From contig NZ_CP133148.1 in NCBI RefSeq assembly GCF_036488675.1, positions 682,001 through 746,000 of the forward strand: a DNA stretch of 64,000 bases. The letters are read 5' to 3'. This document shows positions 28,443 to 38,226 of this stretch, piece by piece; position 1 is the stretch's first letter, and each line of letters starts with the position of its first letter. The stretch comes from Sinorhizobium chiapasense (lineage in GTDB: Bacteria; Pseudomonadota; Alphaproteobacteria; Rhizobiales; Rhizobiaceae). The position numbers and the translations under genes were made by a program. The notes under the pieces are model-generated. The model was given only the letters and a program-made list of their open reading frames with translations. It was not told where the DNA came from and ran no database searches.

Positions 28443-31355
28443 CTACGCCCTCTTCATCAGTGGAAACCGTTCCTTCAGCAGGCGCAGGATCGATTCCGAT
28501 CCGACCGGCGGACCGAAGAGGAAACTCTGGCCGTAGTCGCAGCCCATCTGCGCGAGTTGGATCGCGTCTTCTTCGGATTCGATGCCTTCGGCGACCACCT
28601 GCATATCGAGTTCGCGGGCCATCGTAATCACGGAGCGCAAAAGGATACCGCGCTTGTCGCTCGGGTCGCGGACCAGCGCCTTGTCGATCTTGATCGTGTC
28701 GAAGGGGAAACGCGTCAGGTAGGAGAGCGACGAGTGGCCCGTGCCGAAATCGTCGAGCGCCAGCCGCAGACCCGCCTCCTTGAGCTTTTCGAGGACGAGC
28801 CGCGCCTGTTCCGGGTTTTCCATCACCAGCGATTCCGTCAGCTCCATCTTGACCTTGGCCGGATCGCAGCGGTTCTTGTTGAGAACCGCCCGGATGTCGT
28901 CATAGAGCTCGTTGTTCAGAAGCTGTGCGCTCGAAAGATTGATCGCTACGAAGATCGGCAGGTCGCCCGTCTGTATCTGCCAATCGGTGAGATCGCTGGT
29001 CGCCTTGTCGAAGGCGAACATGCCGAGCTGATTTATCAGATCGGAATTTTCGGCGATCGGGATGAACTCCGTCGGCGATATATTGCCGCGCTTCGGATGA
29101 TCCCAGCGCATCAGCGCCTCGAAGCCGGCGATTTCGGCGTCGTTGAGCCGGACGATCGGCTGGTAGACCAGCGAAAGTTCCTTGCGCTCGATCGCTCGCT
29201 TCAGGTCCGCCTCGAGTTGCAGGCGGTCCGAGCCGGATGTTCTGAAGGCTGGGCGGAACGGTTCGACGCGGTTGCCGCCTGCCTTCTTCGCGCGGAACAT
29301 CGCCAGTCCCGCGTCGTCGAGAAGGCCGGCTGCGCTCTGCTCCTGGTCGAGCCAGGAAACGAGGCCGATCGAGGCAGTGAGATTGATCTCGCGATTGCCG
29401 TAGTTGAGCGGAACCATGATCGCCTTGCTGACCGCATCGGCGAAGTCAGCGATCTTCGCCGGATCGCGCTCGGAGAGAAGGATCAGGCCGAACTGGTCGC
29501 CGCCGAGGCGTGCCAGAGTGTCCTGCGGGCGCAGCAGACGGCGCAGACGGCGCGTCAACGCGATGAGAATATTGTCGCCGGCCGCGATGCCGAGCAAATC
29601 GTTGACCTGCTTGTAGCGATCGATGTCGATCGCAAGAACGGTCGGCCGCACCGAGCCGGAGCCGTCGGCCATCAGCAGGATTGCTTGCAAGCGGTCGAGA
29701 AACACCTGCCTGTTCGGAAGGCCGGTCAGATTGTCGTGGAGCGCGTTGTGCAACAGCCGCTCGACCGAATTGCGCTGTTCGGTGATGTCCACGATGGTCC
29801 CGACACAACGGATGATCTCGCCGTTTGCGCCGAGCACCGGGCGCGCGCGGATCGACAGCCAATGATAGTGGCCGTCTTCGGCGCGTACACGAAATTCGTG
29901 GTTCAGCCGGCCGCGCCTGTGCTCCAGGAGCACGTCGAGCGTTGCGCGGAAGCGATCGCGGTCGTCCGGGTGCAGGCGCGGCACCCAGTTCCGGACGGGG
30001 CCGTTCATCGTTCCGAGCGAAAGACCGAGCTGGTGCGAAATGTCGGGGATGGTCACGACGCGGTCGCGCGCCACGTCCCAGTCCCAAACGGTGTCGCCCG
30101 ATCCGGTAAGCGCGAGCGACTGCCGCTCCAGATCGGAGAAAAGACCCTGCTGATAGGCGCCGCCCGCGAAGGCATGCTGCATCACCGTGAAGCCGATCAG
30201 CAGCACGATCAGCACGAGGCCGCCGCCGAGCGCCGGCTGAACGATATCGTTGGCAAGCTGGCCGGTAACCGCGAGCCAAGCGCCGAAAAGCCAGACGAGG
30301 ATCAATAGCCAGGCCGGAACGAGAAGGATGGCGCGGTCGTAGCGGTTGAAGCCGAGATAGGCGATCAGCACGATGCCAGCGGTTGCCGTCAGCGCGAAGG
30401 AGAGGCGGGCGATACCCGAGGCGATCGCCGGGTCATAGACGGCGACACCGAAGAGCAGCGCCAGGCCGAGAATCCAGGCGAGCGTCGCATAGCCGAGATG
30501 CTGGTGCCAGCGATTGAGGTTGAGATAGGTGAACAGGAAAACGACCAGGCCGGCCGCCAGGAAGACCTCTGTGCCCGCTCGCCATATTCGCTCGTCGCCG
30601 GCGGTGACGCTGATCAGCTTCGACAGGAAACCGAAATCGACGCAGACATAGGCGAGCACCGCCCAGGCCAGCGCAGCCGTCGCCGGCAGCATCGAGGTTC
30701 CCTTGACGACGAAGAGGATGGTCAGGAATACGGCCAGAAGACCGGCGATCCCGAGCACGATGCCACGGTAGAGCGTGAACGCATTGACCGTGTCCTTGTA
30801 GGCATCCGGCTGCCAAAGATAGATCTGCGGCAGATCCGGCGTGGCAAGTTCGGCGACGAAGGTGATGACGGCCCCCGGATTGAGCGTTATGCGGAAGACG
30901 TCGGCCTCGTCACTCGGCTGCCGATCGAGGGCAAAACCTTCGCTCGGCGTGATCGACAGGATGCGCTGCGAACCGAGGTCCGGCCAGAAGAGCTTGGAGT
31001 TGACGAGCCGGAAATGTGGCGCGACGATCACGCGTTCCAGCTGTTCTTCCGAGACATTGGCGAGCGCGAAGACCGCCCAGTCGCCCTGGTGATTCTCGGT
31101 GCTCGATCGCACCTCGATGCGACGCACGATACCGTCGGTGCCGGGCGCCGTCGAAACCTGGAACGCCTCGCCCCTTCCACTATAGATCTCGGTCGTGGCC
31201 GTCAGATCGAGTGCCGTATCCTCGCGCGAGATCTTCACCGGTTCGAGCGCATGCGCGACGCCGCCGGTAAAACCAATGGCGTAGACGACGAATGCGACCA
31301 GAAACGCCACCAGCTTTGCGGCTGGCCGCGCGAACGGCTTAGCGGTTAGGGGCAT
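28443..31355 (-). CDS. Multi-span membrane PAS-GGDQF-EAL cyclic-di-GMP protein
   Basis: This 970-residue protein has a first hydrophobic segment at about residues 14-37, a periplasmic region to about 200, and several membrane helices to about 405, a layout like 7TMR-DISM receptors. A PAS/PAC domain, a GGDEF-type domain and an EAL domain follow. The cyclase signature reads GGDQF at 618-622, which loses the catalytic Glu, so it is probably inactive or GTP-sensing. The phosphodiesterase part is intact (EAL at 746-748, DDFGTGHSS, KIDKALV). The ATG at 31355 overlaps the stop of the upstream acetyltransferase in TGATG; an ATG at 31424 is the alternative. Confidence 0.88.
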   Translation of the reverse strand: MPLTAKPFARPAAKLVAFLVAFVVYAIGFTGGVAHALEPVKISREDTALDLTATTEIYSGRGEAFQVSTAPGTDGIVRRIEVRSSTENHQGDWAVFALANVSEEQLERVIVAPHFRLVNSKLFWPDLGSQRILSITPSEGFALDRQPSDEADVFRITLNPGAVITFVAELATPDLPQIYLWQPDAYKDTVNAFTLYRGIVLGIAGLLAVFLTILFVVKGTSMLPATAALAWAVLAYVCVDFGFLSKLISVTAGDERIWRAGTEVFLAAGLVVFLFTYLNLNRWHQHLGYATLAWILGLALLFGVAVYDPAIASGIARLSFALTATAGIVLIAYLGFNRYDRAILLVPAWLLILVWLFGAWLAVTGQLANDIVQPALGGGLVLIVLLIGFTVMQHAFAGGAYQQGLFSDLERQSLALTGSGDTVWDWDVARDRVVTIPDISHQLGLSLGTMNGPVRNWVPRLHPDDRDRFRATLDVLLEHRRGRLNHEFRVRAEDGHYHWLSIRARPVLGANGEIIRCVGTIVDITEQRNSVERLLHNALHDNLTGLPNRQVFLDRLQAILLMADGSGSVRPTVLAIDIDRYKQVNDLLGIAAGDNILIALTRRLRRLLRPQDTLARLGGDQFGLILLSERDPAKIADFADAVSKAIMVPLNYGNREINLTASIGLVSWLDQEQSAAGLLDDAGLAMFRAKKAGGNRVEPFRPAFRTSGSDRLQLEADLKRAIERKELSLVYQPIVRLNDAEIAGFEALMRWDHPKRGNISPTEFIPIAENSDLINQLGMFAFDKATSDLTDWQIQTGDLPIFVAINLSSAQLLNNELYDDIRAVLNKNRCDPAKVKMELTESLVMENPEQARLVLEKLKEAGLRLALDDFGTGHSSLSYLTRFPFDTIKIDKALVRDPSDKRGILLRSVITMARELDMQVVAEGIESEEDAIQLAQMGCDYGQSFLFGPPVGSESILRLLKERFPLMKRA

Positions 31356-31966
31356 CAAAGGGGCATATTCCTGTTCGGTACGGCGTCTGCGGCCAGGAGG
31401 GAAAACATCAGATGATCCCGCCACTGCCCGTTTATCTTCAAGTACTGTCTCAAATAGCCTTCACGCTCAAAGCCGGCCTTTTCAAGGAGCCGTATGCTCC
31501 GCGCATTCTCTGGAATACAGGCTGCTTCGATACGGTGCAACTCAAGGACCGAAAAGATGTAGGGGATCGTCAGCTTCAGCGCCTCGTACATGTGGCCCTG
31601 ACCCGCATATTTCTGCCCCATCCAATAGCCGATCATGCAGTTCTGGGCAGCACCCCGCCGGATATGTCCGATCGTGAGGCCGCCGAGCAGTCTTTCGTCC
31701 GGCTTGTGGAAAAGGAACAGGGGGACAGCCTGGCCGGAGGCATATTCCTGCTCGTTGCGGATGACGCGGCTGCGAAAGGCGCCCTCGGTCATTTCGTCGG
31801 CACGCCAGCTGGGCTCCCATGGCTCCAGAAAGGCGCGGCTCTCGCTGCGCAACTGATACCACTGGCGATAGTCGGCGTAGCGAGGAAGGCGGAGCAGATA
31901 GTTCCGGTTGGCGATCTCGATCGACTCGGGCTGCCGCGACAGAAACCGAAAAACCGATCGTGCCAT
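31355..31966 (-). CDS. RimJ/RimL-like ribosomal-protein-type N-acetyltransferase
   Basis: This 203-residue GNAT protein is of the RimJ/RimL kind, which acetylates protein N-termini such as those of ribosomal proteins S5 and L12. Visible blocks are GLTIGHIRRGAAQNCMIGYWM, the acetyl-CoA loop GQKYAGQGHMYEAL, and IEAACIPENARSIRLLEKAGF. GGAGG lies 5 bases before the ATG at 31966. Its TGA overlaps the ATG of the cyclic-di-GMP gene, so the two are probably translated together, which is an unexplained pairing. Confidence 0.88.
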   Translation of the reverse strand: MARSVFRFLSRQPESIEIANRNYLLRLPRYADYRQWYQLRSESRAFLEPWEPSWRADEMTEGAFRSRVIRNEQEYASGQAVPLFLFHKPDERLLGGLTIGHIRRGAAQNCMIGYWMGQKYAGQGHMYEALKLTIPYIFSVLELHRIEAACIPENARSIRLLEKAGFEREGYLRQYLKINGQWRDHLMFSLLAADAVPNRNMPL

Positions 31967-32223
31967 ATATACCTCCGGGCCAGGATCGCGGCGGGGCCGA
32001 ACTGAAAACCGTCTGTATTTTCCTCGTCCGTCCCAGCCAATTATGCGCAACGGGCGCGTGTGCCTCCCGTCCACGGCGCTGCCGATCAAACCTTCCGGTA
32101 GCGCCGCCGCGCTCTGAAGCGTTGCACAACTTCGCGCTCGAATCGAATCCGATTTTCAGGAGTTGTACAAGAAAAACACTACGGTTTCGCCGGGTTAAGC
32201 CGTTGCGCGGCGGCCAGATCCGG

Positions 32224-33525
32224 TCAGATCGCCACGGCAGGCGTCTCGGCGGTCTTGGCGCTGAGCGACGACAGGATGTCGCCTATGGGAGCTAGATGTT
32301 CAAGCGGGCCGATCGCCGACAGCGTCGGGACCGTATCGAAGAACAAGCGGCCAGCGAGATCGGTCAAGCGCTCTATCGTGATGCCGGATAGCCGTTCCAT
32401 CAATTCCTCATTGGGAATGGGGCGGCCGTAGAGCATCATCTGGCGGGCGATCTGTCCGGCGCGCGCCGCAGGGCTTTCCTGTCCCATGAGCAACTGTGCG
32501 CGGATCTGCGCACGGGCGCGCTCGATCTCCTGTTGGTCGATGTTCATCGATGATTTGCGCAGTTCGTCGACGATCACCGGCATCAGTTCCGGCAGGTTCT
32601 CCCCGCCGGTGGCTGCGTGGACGCCGAAAATGCCGGTGTCGGAGAAGCCCCAGTGAAAGGCATAGACAGAATAACAGAGGCCCCGGTGCTCGCGCACTTC
32701 CTGGAACAGGCGCGAAGACATGCCGCCGCCGAGAATGTTGGCAAGGATCTGTGAACAGTAGAAGTCGCGGGCATGATAGGCTTTCCCCTCGAAGCCGAGC
32801 AGGACTTGCGCATCCATAAGGTCGCGGCTTTCACGGCTGTCGCCGCCGGTGTAGCGCGCGGTGTCGAGAACGGGAGAGGAATGCGGCAGACGCGGCAGGG
32901 CGGAAAAGCGCGTTTCGACCTCGCGTACGAAGGCGTCGTGTTCGACCGCGCCGGCTGCCACGACGAAGATCCGGTCGGTCGTGTAGTTGCGGCCGAGGTA
33001 ATGGCGAATTTGGTCGGCCGAAAACGACATGACGGTGTCCGGCGTCCCGAGGATCGGGCGGCCGACCGTCTGGTTGCGGTAGGCCGTCTCGGCGAAGCGG
33101 TCGAAGACGACGTCGTCCGGTGTGTCGTCCGCGGCACCGATTTCCTGCAGGATGACGTGTTTCTCGCGCCTGAGTTCCTCGTCGTCGAAGGTCGATTCCG
33201 TCAGGATGTCGGCGAGTATGTCGACCGCCAGCGGCACATGATCCTTAAGAACGCGGGCGTAGTAGGAGGTCGTTTCGGTGGACGTGGCGGCGTTGAGCTC
33301 GCCGCCGACATTCTCGATCTCCTCGGCGATCTGGCGAGCGCTGCGCCGCCGGGTCCCCTTGAAAGCCATGTGCTCCAGCAGGTGCGCTATGCCGTGTTCA
33401 TCCACGGTTTCGTTGCGCGAACCGGACTTGATCCAGACGCCGAGCGCCACGCTTTCGAGATGCGGCATCCGCTCGGTCACCACCGTCAGCCCGGAAGGGA
33501 GCTGGGTGCACTTAACTTTCATCAT
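32224..33525 (-). CDS. M16 family zinc peptidase (mitochondrial processing peptidase-like)
   Basis: This 433-residue protein has the inverted zinc motif HxxEH as HLLEH at residues 48-52, with the distal Glu in the VGGELNAATSTETTSYYARV region. This is the layout of the bacterial processing-peptidase beta-like M16B proteins. The C-terminal half has the usual glycine-rich and FHWGFSDTGIFGV segments. It acts on an unknown peptide substrate, probably in the cytoplasm, as no signal peptide is seen. It starts 15 bases after thrC on the same strand, an arrangement common in Rhizobiales. Confidence 0.92.
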   Translation of the reverse strand: MMKVKCTQLPSGLTVVTERMPHLESVALGVWIKSGSRNETVDEHGIAHLLEHMAFKGTRRRSARQIAEEIENVGGELNAATSTETTSYYARVLKDHVPLAVDILADILTESTFDDEELRREKHVILQEIGAADDTPDDVVFDRFAETAYRNQTVGRPILGTPDTVMSFSADQIRHYLGRNYTTDRIFVVAAGAVEHDAFVREVETRFSALPRLPHSSPVLDTARYTGGDSRESRDLMDAQVLLGFEGKAYHARDFYCSQILANILGGGMSSRLFQEVREHRGLCYSVYAFHWGFSDTGIFGVHAATGGENLPELMPVIVDELRKSSMNIDQQEIERARAQIRAQLLMGQESPAARAGQIARQMMLYGRPIPNEELMERLSGITIERLTDLAGRLFFDTVPTLSAIGPLEHLAPIGDILSSLSAKTAETPAVAI

Positions 33526-33540
33526 ACGTTTCTTCTCGTC

Positions 33541-34938
33541 CTACTCCCGAACGCGGGTACGCTCGCCGATGAAGGTTTCGACGTTTTTAAGCTCCGGATC
33601 CAGGATATCGAAACGCTCCACCCTATTCATGAGATCAGCAAGCCACGTTGGAAGCGCGGGGTCAATACCACTTGCCGATTTTACTGCGCCGGGGAATTTC
33701 GCCGGATGGGCCGTCGCGAGCGTCACCATCGGCGCGGAGGATTTCTCGTGTTTGGCCGCCACGAACACGCCGATTGCTGTATGCGGATCAAGGAGATAGC
33801 CGCGTTCCTTAAAGATCTTGCCGATCGTCTTCGCCACCTCTTTTTCCGAGGCGCGGGCCGCGCGGAACTCCTTGCGGATTTTTTTCAAGGCAGCGTCGTC
33901 GATCGCGAAGGAGCCCGATTGCTTGAGGCCTGCCATTGTCGCACGCACCTTGGCCGGGTCACGATCGTAAGCCTCGAACAACAGTCTTTCGAAGTTGGAG
34001 GAGATCTGGATGTCCATCGAGGGCGATGTCGTTGCCTTGACCTCGCGCATTTCGTATCGGCCGGTCTTCAGCGTGCGTGCGAGGATGTCGTTCTCGTTGG
34101 TCGCGATGATCAGCTTGTCGATCGGCAAGCCCATGCGCTTGGCCACGTAGCCTGCGAAGATGTCGCCGAAATTGCCGGTCGGGACGGTGAAGGAAATCTT
34201 CCGATCGGGGCCACCGAGCGAGATCGCGGCCGTGAAATAATAGACGATCTGGGCCATGATGCGGGCCCAGTTGATCGAGTTGACGCCCGAGAGCTTGACG
34301 CCGTCGCGGAAGCTCTCGTCGTTGAACATCGCTTTGACCAGGTTTTGGCAATCGTCGAAATTGCCCTTGATGGCAATCGCATGAACGTTCGCGGCCGCCG
34401 AGGTCGTCATCTGCCTTTGCTGTACGGGCGAGACCTTGCCGTGCGGGAAGAGAATGAAGATGTCCGTGCGTTCCCTGCCGGCAAAAGCGTCGATTGCCGC
34501 GCCACCGGTATCCCCGGACGTCGCGCCGACGATGGTCGCCCGTTCGCCACGCTCCGCAAGCACATAATCCATCAGGCGGGCGAGCAATTGCATGGCCACG
34601 TCCTTGAAGGCCAGCGTCGAGCCGTGGAAGAGCTCCAGCACGAAGGAATTCGCTCCGGCCTGGACGAGCGGCACGACCGCCGGATGCCGGAAGGTAGCAT
34701 AGGCCTCGTCGATCATCTCGCGAAATTTTGCGGCCGGGATTTCGCCGTTGGTGAAGGGCTCGAGCACGGAAAAGGCGATTTCCTGATAGGACTTGCCGCG
34801 CAGCGCCCGTATTTCCTTCTTCGAGAGCGTCGGCCATTCCTTCGGCAAATAGAGCCCGCCGTCGCGGGCGAGCCCTGCGAGGAGGGCGTCGCAAAAACCG
34901 AGGGGCGCCGCTTCTCCCCGTGTCGAGATATACTTCAT
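33541..34938 (-). CDS. thrC: Threonine synthase
   Basis: ThrC converts O-phosphohomoserine to threonine with PLP. The 465-residue protein begins MKYISTRGEAAPLGFCDALL; the PLP lysine is in GSTLAFKDVAMQLL, and the phosphate-binding loop is GATSGDTGGAAIDAF. It also has the FTVPTGNFGDIFAGY block. The ATG at 34938 (or 34941) follows GAAGGGTAAG. An ATG at 35067 would add 43 residues with no family match. Confidence 0.96.
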   Translation of the reverse strand: MKYISTRGEAAPLGFCDALLAGLARDGGLYLPKEWPTLSKKEIRALRGKSYQEIAFSVLEPFTNGEIPAAKFREMIDEAYATFRHPAVVPLVQAGANSFVLELFHGSTLAFKDVAMQLLARLMDYVLAERGERATIVGATSGDTGGAAIDAFAGRERTDIFILFPHGKVSPVQQRQMTTSAAANVHAIAIKGNFDDCQNLVKAMFNDESFRDGVKLSGVNSINWARIMAQIVYYFTAAISLGGPDRKISFTVPTGNFGDIFAGYVAKRMGLPIDKLIIATNENDILARTLKTGRYEMREVKATTSPSMDIQISSNFERLLFEAYDRDPAKVRATMAGLKQSGSFAIDDAALKKIRKEFRAARASEKEVAKTIGKIFKERGYLLDPHTAIGVFVAAKHEKSSAPMVTLATAHPAKFPGAVKSASGIDPALPTWLADLMNRVERFDILDPELKNVETFIGERTRVRE

Positions 34939-35179
34939 CATTCTTACCCTTCGTCCTGTCCGCGCTTGCGGCCCTATATGAGGCCGCAGAGCCCGGCCGC
35001 CTTTTTGCGTCAATCCCCGGAAAAACACCCCGTCAATCTTGTCACCATGGCAATTCCGGCTGGCCACGCTCCCCCGGATTTTTCTGCATGGGACGGCTGA
35101 CTGGATCGATTTTTCAAAACGCCGCTGCTATAGACGATGCCAGTGGGCCATGAAAGGCCCGACCGAACGTTTTCGGTCG

Positions 35180-35279
35180 ACAGCGCCGCGCGTCTTAATC
35201 ACACGCGGAATTGGACGCTGTAGCACTTTGAATTGCTGCATGTTTCCTTGAATCGGCTACGATTTAAGGAAACATGCAG
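35180..35279 (+). repeat. Double-palindrome repeat, family B, copy 2
   Basis: The copy runs from ACAGCGCCGCGCG to AACATGCAG. Its first hairpin has decayed (GCGCGTCTTAATCACACGCG), while the second, TGCATGTTTCCTTGAATCG with GATTTAAGGAAACATGCA, is intact. It lies in the 483-base gap between thrC and the next lipoprotein gene, which also holds the hairpin at 35342; the rest of the gap shows nothing. Confidence 0.88.
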
Positions 35280-35341
35280 CAGGGCGCGATGGGCAGGGGC
35301 AGGCAGTTCTCCGCTCCGTCTCGCTCTAACCTATTGGAATC

Positions 35342-35386
35342 GATCACGATGATTTTGGATTGATCCAGTCCAAACTCATCGTGATC
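35342..35386. repeat. Long inverted repeat upstream of lipoprotein gene
   Basis: GATCACGATGATTTTGGA pairs with TCCAAACTCATCGTGATC (17 of 18 positions) around a 9-base loop. It ends 35 bases before the GTG start at 35422, so it lies in or next to the promoter or leader. It looks like another dispersed intergenic repeat, but no second copy was seen in this window. Confidence 0.75.
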
Positions 35387-35421
35387 TGGTGTTTAACCGG
35401 GTTCAGCAGAGGTTGTGTAAC

Positions 35422-35967
35422 GTGTTTGGCAAAGTATCCCGCCGTGTTCTCGCCGTATCGCTTCTTGCGGCGCTCGCCGGCTGCAACAAGACGCAAACGG
35501 GCGGCGCCATCGAATCTGGCGGCAGTGCGAGCGCCGCGACGCCAGCGGTAATACAGGCGGCCTGCCCTCAGGTTACGCTTCGGGACGGGACTTCCAGCTT
35601 CCGCACCTATGCGAAGGGCGCGAAGGACGATCCGACCAAGGTCGTCTATCAGGCGTCACTTGCCGACACGACGCGCCAATGCGTGCAGAGTGAAGATGCG
35701 CTCAAGGTCACGGTGGTGGTGCAGGGACGTGTCGCCGCAGGCCCCGCTGGAGGACCCGGCAAAGTGACCCTGCCGATCCGCGTTGCCGCGACGGACGGCG
35801 AAAAGACGCTCTACTCCGAACTCACCCAATTCCCCGTCGAGATTCCGCAGGGCAGCGCCTCGACGCAGTTCGTTTTCACCAAGGCTGATGTCACGATCCC
35901 CGCTGGTGCCGGCGCCGAAGCCAAGGTTTTCGTCGGCTTCGACGAGGGACCGTACCGGACGCAGTGA
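35422..35967 (+). CDS. Hypothetical lipoprotein
   Basis: This 181-residue protein has the lipobox LAGC with Cys21 after a short basic-hydrophobic signal (MFGKVSRRVLAVSLLAALAGC if GTG is read as Met). The mature part is a beta-rich domain with two further cysteines (QAACPQV, TRQCVQ) and a regular VTVVVQGRV...VTLPIRVAATDGEKTLY pattern. I do not recognise a family with function. AGAGG lies 9 bases before the GTG; a GTG at 35389 is an alternative that would weaken the signal peptide. Confidence 0.8.
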   Translation: MFGKVSRRVLAVSLLAALAGCNKTQTGGAIESGGSASAATPAVIQAACPQVTLRDGTSSFRTYAKGAKDDPTKVVYQASLADTTRQCVQSEDALKVTVVVQGRVAAGPAGGPGKVTLPIRVAATDGEKTLYSELTQFPVEIPQGSASTQFVFTKADVTIPAGAGAEAKVFVGFDEGPYRTQ

Positions 35968-36004
35968 GACGAGCGGACAGGCTATCCCACAGTACGTAAC
36001 AAAA

Positions 36005-36028
36005 AACGCCGGGGCATGCCCCGGCGTT
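36005..36028. terminator. Bidirectional rho-independent terminator
   Basis: AACGCCGGGGC and its perfect complement GCCCCGGCGTT flank an AT centre, with a T-rich tail on the plus strand and six Ts on the minus strand. It separates the lipoprotein gene from the convergent binding-protein gene. Confidence 0.93.
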
Positions 36029-36050
36029 CTTCTTTATCCGTTCGCAGTGC

Positions 36051-37157
36051 TTATTCGGCCGGGACGCTCTTGCCGGCTTCCCATTTGTAGAGCGAGAAGC
36101 TCGGCGAGGTGAGGTCACCGGCTTCGCCGTAGGTCAGCTTGCCGATTACCGTATCGATTTCCTCGCCGGACTTGATCGCCGTCGCAACGGCAGTGGGGTC
36201 CTCGGCGGAGCCCGCTTTTTCGATGCCCGCCTTGAGCACCTGCACGGCGGCATAGGCATTGAGCGTGAAGGCTTCGGCCGGAATGTTCTTGGCCTTGAGA
36301 GCCTCGATCACCGGAGCCGCTGCGGGATTACGGGTCGCGTCGCTGGCATTGGTATAGGTCGTGCCCGCTGCAGCGTCGCCGCCGATTGCCCAGAACTCGG
36401 TGTTGGAGAGGCCGTCGCCGCCGATGAGCTGCGCCTTGACGCCCTGGTCGTGCATCTGGCGCACGAGCAGGCCGCCTTCGGCATGGTAGCCGCCGAAATA
36501 GACGACATCCACATTCTCGGCCTTGAGGCGCGTGACGATGGCGCCGAAGTCCTTTTCGCCGGGAGTCAGGCCCTCGTAGACGACTTCAGTGATACCGCCC
36601 GCGTTGATCGCAGCCTTGAACCCGTCGGCAAGGCCCTTGCCGTAGGCGGCCTTGTCGTGCAGCACGGCGACGCGCTTGTCCTTGAAGTTCTTGACGACAT
36701 AGTCGGCGGCGACGACCGCCTGCTGGTCATCGCGCCCGCAGGTGCGCAGCACGTTCCACAGCCCGCGGGTCGTGAGGTCCGGCGTGGTCGCCGTCGGCGT
36801 GACCATCAGGATCCCGTTTTCCGCGAGCACGTCGGACGCCGGCATCGAGGTGCCGGAGGTTACCGGGCCGACGACATAGCGCAGACCTTCGCCGGCAAGC
36901 TGGTTGGCAACGGACACGGCTTGCTTGGGCTCACCGGCGTCATCGACGATCTTGATGACGATCTTTTCGCCATTGATGCCGCCGGCATTGTTGATGGCCT
37001 CGACCGCCGCTTCGGCGCCGTTCTTGACCTGCTCGCCGAAGGCGGCGACCGGGCCGGTGAGCGGAGTGATCACGCCAATCGTGATATCGGCATGGGCAAG
37101 CGGTGCGAATGCGACACCGGCCGCCAACGTCAAACCGGTTAATATCGAAAGACGCAT
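36051..37157 (-). CDS. Branched-chain amino acid ABC transporter substrate-binding protein (LivK-like)
   Basis: This 368-residue periplasmic binding protein has a signal peptide ([23 protein letters not shown]), then [26 protein letters not shown], the usual opening of Leu/Ile/Val receptors. Further blocks are [18 protein letters not shown] (here [16 protein letters not shown]) and [19 protein letters not shown]. The ATG at 37157 follows AAGGAGGAGAC. The permease and ATPase genes are not in the window, so it is an orphan receptor locus or is shared with a distant transporter. Confidence 0.93.
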   Translation of the reverse strand: MRLSILTGLTLAAGVAFAPLAHADITIGVITPLTGPVAAFGEQVKNGAEAAVEAINNAGGINGEKIVIKIVDDAGEPKQAVSVANQLAGEGLRYVVGPVTSGTSMPASDVLAENGILMVTPTATTPDLTTRGLWNVLRTCGRDDQQAVVAADYVVKNFKDKRVAVLHDKAAYGKGLADGFKAAINAGGITEVVYEGLTPGEKDFGAIVTRLKAENVDVVYFGGYHAEGGLLVRQMHDQGVKAQLIGGDGLSNTEFWAIGGDAAAGTTYTNASDATRNPAAAPVIEALKAKNIPAEAFTLNAYAAVQVLKAGIEKAGSAEDPTAVATAIKSGEEIDTVIGKLTYGEAGDLTSPSFSLYKWEAGKSVPAE

Positions 37158-37372
37158 AATGTCTCCTCCTTGGAAATAACGCTTATGGACTGCTTGATAT
37201 AGCCCTTGGGCGCAGCGCGATAGCCATGATTTATGAAGGAGGTCATGCGCAATCAATGCGGCATGGCGTCCTCGCGCGCAAAATCAACGCGCGCCCATTG
37301 CAACCCACGGGATTTTCCGTCCCGGCAGCAGCCGGGCGAAACAGATTTGGCATGATCACACTGACCCGACCG

Positions 37373-38068
37373 TCAGGCCGTCATGGACTCCGACCACTCG
37401 GCAAGCGCGGCGATTACGCCGGGCAGGACCGCCATGCGGGAAATCACGGTCTCCGCGCCAGCTTCCGTCAATTTGTCCGCGTGCGAGGCATAGGTATGGG
37501 CGCCGCCGGTGAAGCCGACGACGCGCATCCCTGCGGCCCGCGCGCCATGAATACCATGCACCGAGTCCTCGATGACGAGGACGCGCGACGGATCGACGCC
37601 GAACTGGGCGGCGCCGTGCAGGAAGATGTCCGGCTTCGGCTTGACGCGATCGGGGCCGAGATCACGTGCGGAATAGATGTGCTTGCCGAAATGGTCCTTG
37701 ATTCCGACCTTTCCGAGCATGATGGCAAGGCGCTCGGAGGTGGAGTTGGAGCAGACGCAATGCGGCAGCGTCAGCTGCATCAGCGCCGGCTTGACGCCTT
37801 CGATGATCTTGACATCGCGCGCGAGCCGCTTGTCGAGAATGGCGTCGACCTTGTCGATCAGCGATGCCGACAGCGGAATGCTCGCCTCCTTCTCGATTGC
37901 CAGCAGCGTGTTGTGCCACGTCATGCCGGCAAAACGCTCGGCCATTTCTTCGACGCTGATCGGATAACCCGCTTCCGTCAGCAATCCGGCCTCGACTTCC
38001 GAGGCGATGATTTCCGAGTCGACTAGCACGCCGTCGCAGTCGAAGATGATGAGATCGATACCGGTCAT
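37373..38068 (-). CDS. HAD superfamily phosphatase (beta-phosphoglucomutase/Gph-like)
   Basis: This 231-residue protein has HAD motif I as FDCDGVLVDSE near residue 10, motif II as the Ser/Thr in CVCSNSTSERL, the lysine in DRVKPKPDIFL and motif IV as VLVIEDSVHGIHGA. The cap domain type is subfamily IA. The substrate is not known; phosphoglycolate or a sugar phosphate is likely. It is divergent from bioR, 158 bases away. Confidence 0.88.
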   Translation of the reverse strand: MTGIDLIIFDCDGVLVDSEIIASEVEAGLLTEAGYPISVEEMAERFAGMTWHNTLLAIEKEASIPLSASLIDKVDAILDKRLARDVKIIEGVKPALMQLTLPHCVCSNSTSERLAIMLGKVGIKDHFGKHIYSARDLGPDRVKPKPDIFLHGAAQFGVDPSRVLVIEDSVHGIHGARAAGMRVVGFTGGAHTYASHADKLTEAGAETVISRMAVLPGVIAALAEWSESMTA

Positions 38069-38226
38069 GTGGGGGTCAGTTCCTTGGGAGAAAAAGCGCC
38101 AGCGGCAGGGGAGGAGTCTGGATCGCGGCGAAAGCGACAGTCGGGCGAGCTTTATACGATGGCGGTCCAAAGCTCAACCTTTGGAAATCGCCGGACACAC
38201 ATCCGAGCTTTCTCGACAGCGTCGGG

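Noticed and set aside
32773..35100. 775-codon open frame on the plus strand across the protease and threonine synthase genes
   Set aside because: The minus strand carries intact M16 and ThrC proteins; the plus frame has no recognisable motif.
35363..35376. Possible FixK box TTGATCCAGTCCAA
   Set aside because: Only the left half matches; the bases are the loop and arm of the long inverted repeat.
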